In this document: positions 14,685-21,594 of the stretch, in pieces
Layout: each line of letters opens with the position of its first letter
How positions within the stretch are numbered: the stretch's first letter is position 1
Virus record (IMG/VR): IMGVR_UViG_3300023202_000154
Span: 1-26,693 of that record
Strand: one strand, 5' to 3'
DNA: 26,693 nt
Origin: a virus
Notes under the pieces: generated by a model
Database searches by the model: none
The model's input: the letters and a program-made list of their open reading frames with translations, nothing else
Told to the model about the DNA's origin: nothing
Translations under genes and position numbers: made by a program

Positions 14685-14878
14685 AGTGGTATGAATGCAA
14701 TTTAACCCTTGCCGGTCTTCTTGCCAGCGTAAATGCAACAGTTCAGGGAATTCAGTTAGGAATTGCTGACATCTGGATAACAGGTATATTACTATTCATC
14801 ATTAGTTTGTTCTACTTCATAAAATGTGAGCCGAAAGGAATCGACCATGCCGACTGCCATAGAGATGGAGATCGTTGA
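14681..14878 (+). CDS. Small single-span membrane protein
   Basis: A 65-aa protein whose ATG overlaps the preceding stop (ATGA). Residues 6-45 include a mildly hydrophobic stretch and then a clear span, ITGILLFIISLFYFI, followed by a charged cytoplasm-like tail rich in His, Asp and Cys. Its last 32 bases overlap the next gene in a different frame. No family recognised. Confidence 0.45.
   Translation: MKWYECNLTLAGLLASVNATVQGIQLGIADIWITGILLFIISLFYFIKCEPKGIDHADCHRDGDR
14832..14843 (+). promoter_or_regulatory. SD-in-loop leader hairpin (CGA-AAGGAA-TCG)
   Basis: A 3-bp stem CGA/TCG with AAGGAA in the loop, 3 bases before ATG 14847. It lies inside the end of the preceding membrane-protein gene. 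The hexaloop exposes AGGA. Confidence 0.4.
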
Positions 14879-15071
14879 CAGAGTACTTTCAGACTGTCTT
14901 GATAATCTTAAGATTACCGATCCAATCTATGATCAAGTAGTATCACTGGTGAGGTTATTAGTAGTTCTTGACAGAGCTATTGAGGTAGGTGTTGATACAT
15001 TTGTGATAGAGGAAGTTCAGGCACAAGTTGATCACTGTCAAAATCAATTGAGACGAACGCTATCCCATTGA
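14847..15071 (+). CDS. Small helical hypothetical protein
   Basis: A 74-aa, probably all-helical, acidic protein. ATG 14847 is chosen because GAAAGGAATC lies just upstream; an earlier GTG at 14826 would place the hairpin within the coding region. Sequence runs such as EIVDRVLSDCLDNLKI and VVSLVRLLVVLDRAIEVG suggest amphipathic helices and dimerisation. No recognised family. It is collinear with the replication block. Confidence 0.5.
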   Translation: MPTAIEMEIVDRVLSDCLDNLKITDPIYDQVVSLVRLLVVLDRAIEVGVDTFVIEEVQAQVDHCQNQLRRTLSH

Positions 15072-15110
15072 AGTGTAAAGTTGTCAAACTCTGACCATGG
15101 AGGAAGTATC

Positions 15111-15557
15111 GTGAAAGTTAGAAAAGACGAAGCACAACATCCTATGCTTCCGCTCTCCAACAAGAATCGTAGTCTCAATCACTTTAATCGTTGGAAGTAC
15201 AGCAAAAAGGAAATTGAGGCAGTTGTCGAGTACATAGCCGATAGTTACCAAACCAAGATCAGAGATGGTGAGCATATCCCTAATCTACTCAACTTCTGTA
15301 AAGAGCAATCTCAAGCTGTAGGTACTAGTGGTGATCAGATCATTAAATGGTGGCGAAATAGTGATCGTTATCCTGAGGAACGACGACAACGCAGGAGCAA
15401 GACCACGGTAGACCGGCAGACTCTTCAAGAGTTAGAAGAGCGTATCCAAGAGTTAGAAGAGGAGAATGCTGAATTAAAACAGGAATTGGCCACCTTGCTC
15501 ACCAAGAATATGAGCACCCGAGAAATCATTGATATTCTCAGTAGAAATGGAGATTGA
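15111..15557 (+). CDS. Coiled-coil protein, possible DNA-binding adaptor
   Basis: A 148-aa protein, started at GTG 15111, which has a perfect GGAGG 7 bases upstream; a TTG at 15081 has none. Residues 20-85 are basic and helical (WKYSKKEIEAVVEYIADSY, then KWWRNSDRYPEERRQRRS). Residues 90-135 form a heptad coiled coil (LEERIQELEEENAELKQELA), followed by a short helix, STREIIDILSRNG. A basic head plus coiled coil suggests a dimeric nucleic-acid-binding or scaffold protein. It directly precedes the RecA-like ATPase gene. No family recognised. Confidence 0.55.
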   Translation: MKVRKDEAQHPMLPLSNKNRSLNHFNRWKYSKKEIEAVVEYIADSYQTKIRDGEHIPNLLNFCKEQSQAVGTSGDQIIKWWRNSDRYPEERRQRRSKTTVDRQTLQELEERIQELEEENAELKQELATLLTKNMSTREIIDILSRNGD

Positions 15558-15609
15558 TCGTAATCTTACCTTTATAAGTAGTTAGAATATTTGTCAAAAA
15601 GGGAATCAG

Positions 15610-16479
15610 ATGAAGAAGAAGAAGAGAGCACCGCAAAAGACGACGAGAGCACCGCGAAAGGATGCAGCAAGAAAGGAATCCGCTAGAAAGGAAACTCCCC
15701 AACGATCGTCAAGGAAAGTGGTTGACTTGCCCCCCTGGATCATAACTCTGTATGGTCCCTCTGGCATCGGCAAGACTTCCTTCGGTGCTCATCTTCCTGA
15801 GCCAGGATTCTTGATAGGTGCCAAAGAGAGGGGTATCAAGGTCCTGGCCGATTATGGGCAAGCTCCCTCTCCCCCACAACTATGGGAAGTTGAGTCTTGG
15901 AAAGACGTTTTACAAACGATGGATGGTATCCATCGTTCCGGGATTAAGACACTTGTTATCGATAGTCTTACTATACTTGAACAACTCTGTTTTCAACATC
16001 ACTGTGAAGAACATTTTGACTCAGATTGGTCAATGGATGGTTTCATGGCTTTCAATCGCGGCCCTCGTAATGCCGCTCGTTATGATTGGCCGATCTTCAC
16101 ACAACTAGTGGAAGACATCTGTGATATGGGTGTGAGTGTCTTGATGATTGCTCATGCCAAGCAGAAGATGTATTCCAATCCGATAGGACCTGATTATGAA
16201 ATGTGGACACCCACTCTAGAAAACCCTACTTGGGATTCTTTACATCCCTTCTGTCACGCTATCTTGTTTTATCGGAAGTACATTAAAGTTGAAGCGGCTA
16301 AAGGAATCCGTAAAGGTAAAGCCGCACCTGAGGATTCGGGCAGGAATATCTACACTGAGGAAAGTCCTGCCTACTTTGCAAAGAACTGGATGGGTCTTCC
16401 TGCAATGATTCGTGGTGGGGATAGTCCAGCTATAGCAGCTAGCAATTTCCTTGAAGCACTTAAAAAAGCACACACATGA
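15610..16479 (+). CDS. RecA-like P-loop ATPase (Sak4-type recombinase candidate)
   Basis: A 289-aa protein with a basic, Lys/Arg-rich N-terminal 35 residues. Walker A is at 49-56 (GPSGIGKT), Walker B at about 113-119 (TLVIDS, D118), and a late strand VSVLMIAHAKQK resembles the sensor region of RecA-fold single-strand annealing/exchange proteins. The size and the 'YGPSGIGKTSFGAHLP' to 'VIDSLT' arrangement match the phage AAA_24/Sak4 group, which promotes homologous recombination together with a cognate SSB. The nuclease upstream and the candidate SSB downstream fit. AAGGGA lies 6 bases before the ATG. The GC-rich cassette begins directly downstream and separates it from the SSB candidate. Confidence 0.75.
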   Translation: MKKKKRAPQKTTRAPRKDAARKESARKETPQRSSRKVVDLPPWIITLYGPSGIGKTSFGAHLPEPGFLIGAKERGIKVLADYGQAPSPPQLWEVESWKDVLQTMDGIHRSGIKTLVIDSLTILEQLCFQHHCEEHFDSDWSMDGFMAFNRGPRNAARYDWPIFTQLVEDICDMGVSVLMIAHAKQKMYSNPIGPDYEMWTPTLENPTWDSLHPFCHAILFYRKYIKVEAAKGIRKGKAAPEDSGRNIYTEESPAYFAKNWMGLPAMIRGGDSPAIAASNFLEALKKAHT

Positions 16480-16491
16480 GGTGAGTGAGAC

Positions 16492-17601
16492 ATGGTAGAT
16501 CGTATTGACCGATTGACTGACGAGCAGTATGCCATGCTGCCGGACATCCGCGACGAGTGGATTGCCATCGGACTTAGTTGCGAGCCCTTGAATGAACCAG
16601 AGGCGAAGGATGCTGTGTGCCGGGCCTACCGGGCAGCCAATCTGGAGCCGCCGAATCACTGGATGGTTTGCGAGAGTCCGCTAAGTGCGGCGTTAGCACG
16701 TGGTGTCATCGAGTCTGTCTGGTCGTCTGTTGGCTTGGCTGTTCGCTCGTCTGTCGATTCGGCTGTCTGGTCGTCTGTCGACTCGGCTGTCGGCTCGTCT
16801 GTCGACTCGGCTGTCGACTCGGCTGTCGACTCGGCTGTTCGCTCGTCTGTCGACTTGGCTGTCGACTCGGCTGTCGGCCCGTCTGTCGCGTCGTCTGTCT
16901 GGTCGTCTGTCGGCTCGGCTGTCGACTCGGCTGTTCGCTCGGCTGTCGACTCGTCTGTCTGGTCGTCTGTCGACTTGGCTGTCGGCCCGTCTGTCAATGA
17001 GCAGATGCACGGCTCGCATGACGCTGGCTGGCTGTCGTATTTCGACACGTTTCGCCGGTTCGGGCTCTCTTGTGTGGAGCCCTCCAGCGGGTTGATTGAT
17101 TTGGCCAAGCACTGCGGCTGGTGGGCGCCGTATGAACGGATGGCCATCCTACAGCACCGGCACTGCGAGCTTCATCTTAACGGGCAGGGCCGCTTGCACC
17201 GGGACGGCGGTCCTGCCGTGTTGTACCGTGATGGCTGGGGTGTATGGGCACTCAATGGCGTACGCGTACCGCAGGAGTTGGCCGAGCAGCCGGCCGGCGC
17301 GATTGATGCCAAAGGAGTACTGCAAATCGACAACGCCGACGTACGGCGTGAGTTCGTCCGTAAGGTGGGTATCGAGCGGGTATGTCACGCTCTCGACGCG
17401 CAGGTGACCGACAAGAGCGGCGACTACGAACTATTGCAGCTTGACCTGCAAGATGGCCGGCGTAGGCCATATTTGAAAATGCGTAACCCCAGCGTGCCGG
17501 AGTTGTGGCACGTCGAGGGTGTGCATCCAGATTGTGATACGGTGGAGAAGGCATTGAACTGGCGTAATGGCACGACCGTGCGACCTGATGTTTTAACTTA
17601 G
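16492..17601 (+). CDS. Tetrapeptide-repeat protein, DUF6745-like C-terminus
   Basis: A 369-aa protein in three parts. Residues 1-73 are a conserved-looking head (LTDEQYAMLPDIRDEWIAIG, then DAVCRAYRAANLEPP). Residues 75-168 are about 23 units of [S/A]-V-x-[S/L/P]. Residues 169-369 hold WLSYFDTFRRFG, CGWWAPYERMAIL, LHRDGGPAVLYRDGWGVWALNGVRVP and ERVCHALDAQV, which I recall from the family listed as DUF6745; the name is from memory. Molecular function unknown. The gene is visibly GC-rich, with codon use unlike its neighbours, and it is paired with the small gene downstream. I infer recent transfer from a GC-rich bacterium. Confidence 0.65.
   Translation: MVDRIDRLTDEQYAMLPDIRDEWIAIGLSCEPLNEPEAKDAVCRAYRAANLEPPNHWMVCESPLSAALARGVIESVWSSVGLAVRSSVDSAVWSSVDSAVGSSVDSAVDSAVDSAVRSSVDLAVDSAVGPSVASSVWSSVGSAVDSAVRSAVDSSVWSSVDLAVGPSVNEQMHGSHDAGWLSYFDTFRRFGLSCVEPSSGLIDLAKHCGWWAPYERMAILQHRHCELHLNGQGRLHRDGGPAVLYRDGWGVWALNGVRVPQELAEQPAGAIDAKGVLQIDNADVRREFVRKVGIERVCHALDAQVTDKSGDYELLQLDLQDGRRRPYLKMRNPSVPELWHVEGVHPDCDTVEKALNWRNGTTVRPDVLT
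16714..16995 (+). repeat. 12-bp tandem repeat coding for [SA]-V-x-[SLP] units
   Basis: About 23 units of 12 bases of the type TCTGTCGACTCG with changes mostly in the third residue codon (Trp, Gly, Arg, Asp, Ala). The array lacks stop codons in several other frames on both strands, which produces long spurious reading frames. The near identity at nucleotide level points to expansion by slippage or unequal recombination. Confidence 0.85.
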
Positions 17602-17611
17602 GAGAAAAGCA

Positions 17612-17914
17612 ATGACGTTTTATCAACAAGGCGACGTATTGATTGATCGCTGCGGAAGTATCCCTGAAACTGCCAAGCGGAAGGCGGACAACTACGTGGC
17701 CGAAGGTGAGGAGACGGGGCACTACCACGCAGTCGAGGGAGCCGGCACTGCGGTGTTCGAAGACGGCAAACAGATGTTTGTGGATGCGCCCACAGGCGCC
17801 ACGCTTACCCACCAAGAGCACGGCGACATCGAATTGCCGGCCGGCACGTACCGCAGCCGCATTGTGCAGGAGTACGATCACTTCGCCGAAGAGGCGCGGG
17901 ACGTGATCGACTAG
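17612..17914 (+). CDS. Small beta-rich partner of the repeat protein
   Basis: A 100-aa protein, 10 bases after the repeat-protein gene, with GGAG 8 bases before ATG. It reads as a compact beta-barrel: 'Q-GDVLIDRCG', then AEGEETGHYHAVEG, 'GATLTHQEHGDIELPAGTYRSRIVQEYDHF'-type strands, and an acidic end. Clustered histidines (GHYH, THQEH) could bind metal, cupin-like. I remember similar small proteins next to the SV-repeat protein in bacterial genomes, so I treat the two as a gene pair. GC-rich like its partner. No known function. Confidence 0.6.
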   Translation: MTFYQQGDVLIDRCGSIPETAKRKADNYVAEGEETGHYHAVEGAGTAVFEDGKQMFVDAPTGATLTHQEHGDIELPAGTYRSRIVQEYDHFAEEARDVID

Positions 17915-17989
17915 GAGCGCCCGAGTAACGGAAACCAATAGTGAATTGTGCGTTTGAAGCATTGCGTTAATTTACAGAGGAGTTATTCA

Positions 17990-18790
17990 ATGGCGAAGAA
18001 ACAAATCTCAGAAACTGCCTTCCTGAAGAAGTTTTCTAAGACTGCCTTAGCAGGGTACAGCAAGGCTGTTGAGACAGAAGCGAAAGAACAGGGTCTGGAG
18101 TTTCAAGACTTACCTCCTAATCTCAACAATGCCATCGGAAAGTACACAGGTTTCCGTCATGGAGATAAAAACGGCTCTCTCTACATTGTTCTCAACGGGA
18201 TTGCTGATTCTCCGGAAAGTATCAGGGGTAGGGAGTTTGGTATGTACTATGGATTCGCTGCCACCGAAAAGATGTCTAGTGATGATCGTGCAGCAATGTT
18301 TGTCAATGATGTAAAATTGATCGGCATCGAAGTTCCCGATAATCCTCAACTACTCTTTCAAACTCTTAACGAAGCTATCGACGAGGAGTTGTGGTTTAAG
18401 TTTCGTACAGACAGTTATACGAATAAGAATGGACAAGAAAGAACAAGTCCTGTACCGCAGGGTCCTGCAATGGAGTATGAACCGTCTGAAGAGACCGTAC
18501 AGGTAGTCGGAGACGATGATCTTGATGATGACGATGATCTTGAAGATGATGACAATGATCTTGAAGACGATGATGACAATGATCTTGAAGACGAGTACGA
18601 GGAAGATGAGGATTGGGAGCCTGAGAAAGATGAAGAGTATATTTTCAAGAAGACTCCTAGAGTACGGGTCACTATCATTGTCACTCGTGTCAACAAACGA
18701 CAACAGACCGTTAGTGGAAAAGACGAAGCAGGTACTCTTCACAAAGATATTCCCTGGAGCAAACTAGAAGACATCGAAGACGAAGAGTAA
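17990..18790 (+). CDS. Candidate ssDNA-binding protein with acidic linker
   Basis: A 266-aa protein, ATG 17990 with AGAGGAG 8 bases upstream. Residues 1-155 look like an OB-fold-type domain, with GSLYIVLNGIADSPESIRGREFGMYYGF and VKLIGIEVPDNPQLLFQTLNE. Residues 165-220 are very acidic (repeated DDLEDDDDNDLED). A last basic/beta segment (RVRVTIIVTRVNKRQQTV) and an acidic end follow. Phage SSBs commonly have acidic tails that recruit polymerase and recombinase, and the gene lies between the RecA-like ATPase and the polymerase. SSB is inferred from context and charge pattern, not from a diagnostic motif. Confidence 0.45.
   Translation: MAKKQISETAFLKKFSKTALAGYSKAVETEAKEQGLEFQDLPPNLNNAIGKYTGFRHGDKNGSLYIVLNGIADSPESIRGREFGMYYGFAATEKMSSDDRAAMFVNDVKLIGIEVPDNPQLLFQTLNEAIDEELWFKFRTDSYTNKNGQERTSPVPQGPAMEYEPSEETVQVVGDDDLDDDDDLEDDDNDLEDDDDNDLEDEYEEDEDWEPEKDEEYIFKKTPRVRVTIIVTRVNKRQQTVSGKDEAGTLHKDIPWSKLEDIEDEE
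18523..18596 (+). repeat. Short tandem repeat coding for DDLEDDDDN
   Basis: Repeated GATCTTGAAGA(T/C)GATGA units with ACAAT between them, encoding the acidic linker of the candidate SSB. The spacing between copies varies by one codon, as expected for slippage. Confidence 0.6.
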
Positions 18791-18805
18791 GCTGCCTACA
18801 TTCAG

Positions 18806-18819
18806 AGGAAAGGATTCCT
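18806..18819 (+). promoter_or_regulatory. SD-in-loop leader hairpin (AGGAA-AGGA-TTCCT)
   Basis: A perfect 5-bp stem with an AGGA tetraloop; one further G-T pair extends it. ATG 18825 of the polymerase gene follows 5 bases later. Recurring leader type, candidate CsrA site. Confidence 0.55.
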
Positions 18820-18824
18820 TTAAC

Positions 18825-20708
18825 ATGATCGCTCTTGACACGGAGACTACTGGAGTAGATTTTGTACACGGTTGTAGACCCTACTTCGTTGGTATTGCCG
18901 ATGATAGTGTTGAGAGTGAACTGACCTATTGGGAGTGGCGAGTCGATCCGCTTACTAGGAGACCCTCTATACCTCAATCCGACATCGACGAGATTGTTGA
19001 TAGCATTAGCAGTCACGGACATGTAATTTTGCATAACGCAAAGTTTGATATTAGGGCTCTTGCGAGTATTGGGATTGACTTGCCATCTCTCATAGGTTGG
19101 CAGAATATCGAAGACACTGTTTTACTTTCACATATCATCCACTCTCTAGGACCACATAGTCTCAAGTACCTTGCAGAATTTCACTGTGATATTGGAATTG
19201 AGGATGAAGAGTGTATCAAAGAAGCCAGCAATCAGGCACGTAATCGAGTAAAGACTTCTGAACTTCAATGGGATATCGCTCGTCGTGGTCATCCTCATTT
19301 TCCAGCTGTTGAAAGAACTTCTTGGTGGAAGATGGATATGTGGCTGCCACGAGAATACGCCATTCAGTTTGACTACGAAGATAACCATCCTTGGTATACA
19401 GTTCTCTCTGACTATGGTGCCCTCGATCCTCTAAGAACTATGAAGGTTTATCAAAGTCTTAAGCCTAGACTTCCCTCTAGACATCTTGAACTTTATGAAC
19501 TCAGACATAGGTTACTAGAGGTCACTTATCATATGGAAAGTCAAGGTATCACTCTTCATCGTAGATACCCTTCGATGCTACTGCAAGAGTATGAGCAGGT
19601 AACCGCTCAATGTGTAGAGAGCATGGAACGAAGTGTTGGAGAGGCTTTCAATCCACGATCTCCTGCACAGTTGGCCGCTATTATTTATGAACATTTTGAT
19701 GCACCACCTTTGGACATTACAGAGGCTGGTAACTATTCAACCAAGAGTGAAACTCTTAAAAGACTTTTGGAAGGTGACATTAGCACCGTCGGTGTCAACT
19801 TCATCGAGAACATCCTTGATTATCGATCCAGTACTAAAGCTCTCGAATACATTACCAGTTACTTGCGGAGTACCGTTAGAAAAAGGTGTCGCAAAACAAA
19901 GAAGTCTTATCGATTACTGCATCCAAATTTCAATATTACGGGAACGAGAACTACTCGATTCTCTTCCAGTAATCCCAATGCCCAGAACATCAGCAAACAG
20001 GAAGATTATAATCTCCGACGTTGCTTTGGACCACGACTAACTCGTTACTGGGTAACTGCTGACTATAGTAACATCGAAATGCGGATCATTGCAGCTGAAT
20101 CTGGTGATAAGAAATTGATGGCAGACTTTGACGAAGGAAAATCCTTTCACTTGATTGTGAGTGAAATCCTCCATCCTAAACTCTTCAAGATACTTGGTCC
20201 TGAAAAGTTCAAGAAGACTGAAGAGTATCGTCATGTAAAGAATGGCAACTTTGCCCTTAACTATGGAGCATCTCGTAGAAAGGCAGATGCTACCTACAAA
20301 GTCTCTGGGGCCTATGACAAGATACGGAAACGTCTTCCTCTAATTGACAAGTTCATGGAGGAAAAAGGAGATCAGGCAGTCTCAGCGGGTTACATCGAGA
20401 CCCTTGGCGGTTATCCCCTTCGGGTACCCTCGGAGGCACCTTACAAAGCTGTTAACTACTTTGTGCAAGGCTCCGCAGGAATCTTCATCAGCAAGGCAAT
20501 GGTGTATTGTCACGAATACCTCTGTAATATCCCTGATCACTATATTATCATGCAGGTACATGATGAATTAGTCTTTGACTTTCCCCTACCTGTGAATGAA
20601 TTCGTCATTATGGAAATCATTGAACGGATGGAGAAAGCCGCTCTAGACTACGGAGTTCGTGTACCCGTTGAACATGAAATCATTAGAAACAATTGGGGAG
20701 AAGGTTGA
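18825..20708 (+). CDS. Family A DNA polymerase with 3'-5' exonuclease
   Basis: A 627-aa replicative-type polymerase. The N-terminal proofreading domain shows ALDTETTG (D5, E7), HNAKFDIRAL and a late YGALDPLRTM. The polymerase domain has motif A DYSNIEMRI from residue 413, motif B KNGNFALNYG from K472, and motif C QVHDELVF with D580 and E581. The Phe in NFALNYG (476) aligns with Phe762 of E. coli Pol I, so it is of the Phe type that discriminates against dideoxynucleotides. No 5'-3' exonuclease domain is present, as in T7-like enzymes. The preceding hairpin carries its Shine-Dalgarno. The downstream gene overlaps by TGATG. Confidence 0.9.
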   Translation: MIALDTETTGVDFVHGCRPYFVGIADDSVESELTYWEWRVDPLTRRPSIPQSDIDEIVDSISSHGHVILHNAKFDIRALASIGIDLPSLIGWQNIEDTVLLSHIIHSLGPHSLKYLAEFHCDIGIEDEECIKEASNQARNRVKTSELQWDIARRGHPHFPAVERTSWWKMDMWLPREYAIQFDYEDNHPWYTVLSDYGALDPLRTMKVYQSLKPRLPSRHLELYELRHRLLEVTYHMESQGITLHRRYPSMLLQEYEQVTAQCVESMERSVGEAFNPRSPAQLAAIIYEHFDAPPLDITEAGNYSTKSETLKRLLEGDISTVGVNFIENILDYRSSTKALEYITSYLRSTVRKRCRKTKKSYRLLHPNFNITGTRTTRFSSSNPNAQNISKQEDYNLRRCFGPRLTRYWVTADYSNIEMRIIAAESGDKKLMADFDEGKSFHLIVSEILHPKLFKILGPEKFKKTEEYRHVKNGNFALNYGASRRKADATYKVSGAYDKIRKRLPLIDKFMEEKGDQAVSAGYIETLGGYPLRVPSEAPYKAVNYFVQGSAGIFISKAMVYCHEYLCNIPDHYIIMQVHDELVFDFPLPVNEFVIMEIIERMEKAALDYGVRVPVEHEIIRNNWGEG

Positions 20709-21088
20709 TGACTGTCCACAGATGTCATAACTGTACTCGTGAGTTTTGCCACATTCACATCTTTCAATGGAAGGATGATAAATCTCCACCAGACTTATGT
20801 CTTGCTTGTAAAATATTCATTAGACATTTGCAAACTTCATTACAGGAAGACGACTCTCTCTCATTTCTTACTTGCATTCGTTGCGGTCGTCTCTATTTTC
20901 CAGTACCTCATGTTCCTTGTGACTTTGATATTTGCTATCACTGTGACTATGACGATCAAGAAGAAGAATTTCTTGATGATCCTTTGGATTATGCAAACTC
21001 ACAAGAACTACAAGAATGGGAAGAGGCAGCTAGACAATGGGAAGATGATGATGATAGTCCTGGTCCTGATTGCCTCGCAAAGGTGTAA
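20708..21088 (+). CDS. Zinc-ribbon protein with acidic tail
   Basis: A 126-aa protein, ATG 20708 overlapping the polymerase stop (TGATG) with GGGGAGAAGG upstream. It has three CxxC pairs or near pairs: CHNCTREFCHIH, CLACK, CIRCGRLYF and CYHCDYD. These look like one or two treble-clef or ribbon zinc sites. The C-terminal 40 residues are Asp/Glu-rich with a helical region (QELQEWEEAARQWEDDDD). Translational coupling to the polymerase suggests a role in replication, perhaps as an accessory or clamp-loader-like factor, but there is no family evidence. Confidence 0.55.
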   Translation: MTVHRCHNCTREFCHIHIFQWKDDKSPPDLCLACKIFIRHLQTSLQEDDSLSFLTCIRCGRLYFPVPHVPCDFDICYHCDYDDQEEEFLDDPLDYANSQELQEWEEAARQWEDDDDSPGPDCLAKV

Positions 21089-21089
21089 C

Positions 21090-21557
21090 ATGTCAAAACA
21101 AATTGAAGCAAAGCCGACCGAGTATGCTGGAATTACTTTTCGTTCTCGTTTAGAAGCACGTTGGGCAGTCTTCTTCGATGAATTGGATATGTCTTGGATA
21201 TACGAACCTTCAATTCTTGGAAGTAGCTTTTCCTATGTTCCAGACTTTCGTCTTGATTTTCCCTTTAACAACTTCTTTTATTTTGAAATCAAACCTGCCC
21301 CTGTAACTCCTGAGTACTCCCATGAACTAGCAGAGATTGGTGAAGAGTATTTTATGAAAGGGATAGGGAGATTACATCTGGCTGTAGGAACCTTTTACAA
21401 CCAAGATATCAGCATCACTTTACTCAGACATCCTTTACTTACAAATAACTCCAGCGAAAAATTTACCTTTCACAAATTTATGGAGAAATTCATCAATGAT
21501 TCCACAATAGCTGACGCTATCAAGGCTACTAGGACCTATCGTTTTGATCTTGCTTGA
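21090..21557 (+). CDS. Small PD-(D/E)XK-like nuclease-fold protein
   Basis: A 155-aa protein. The start is ATG 21090, one base past the upstream stop, with AAAGG before it. The N-terminus GITFRSRLEARWAVFFDELD with E22, followed by YVPDFRL (D52) and FEIK (E66, K68), is the E...PD...ExK signature of the restriction-endonuclease-like fold. I know this 'Y/F-R-S-R-LEARWA-x-FF' family from many phages and plasmids; its substrate is unknown. It lies between the polymerase-coupled zinc protein and the primase-helicase, so a DNA-processing role is likely. Confidence 0.65.
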   Translation: MSKQIEAKPTEYAGITFRSRLEARWAVFFDELDMSWIYEPSILGSSFSYVPDFRLDFPFNNFFYFEIKPAPVTPEYSHELAEIGEEYFMKGIGRLHLAVGTFYNQDISITLLRHPLLTNNSSEKFTFHKFMEKFINDSTIADAIKATRTYRFDLA

Positions 21558-21581
21558 TCTTTCATAAGAAAAATGACGGTT

Positions 21582-21593
21582 GGAAAGGAATCC
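21582..21593 (+). promoter_or_regulatory. SD-in-loop leader hairpin (GGA-AAGGAA-TCC)
   Basis: A 3-bp stem with AAGGAA in the loop, one base before ATG 21595. Same loop as the leader at 14832 but with a different stem pair, GGA/TCC instead of CGA/TCG. Confidence 0.4.
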
Positions 21594-21594
21594 T

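Noticed and set aside
15665-15690. GAAAGGAATC inside the RecA-like ATPase gene as another leader hairpin
   Set aside because: The flanks do not pair and no gene starts there; it shows that the core sequence alone is not diagnostic.
16617-17147. Long open frames on both strands across the tetrapeptide array
   Set aside because: The 12-base repeat has no stop codon in several frames, so these frames are a by-product; only the frame continuing into conserved flanks is credible.
18350-18742. Serine- or isoleucine-rich antisense frames over the acidic linker
   Set aside because: They are complements of the GAT/GAA repeat of the candidate SSB and have no start signals.
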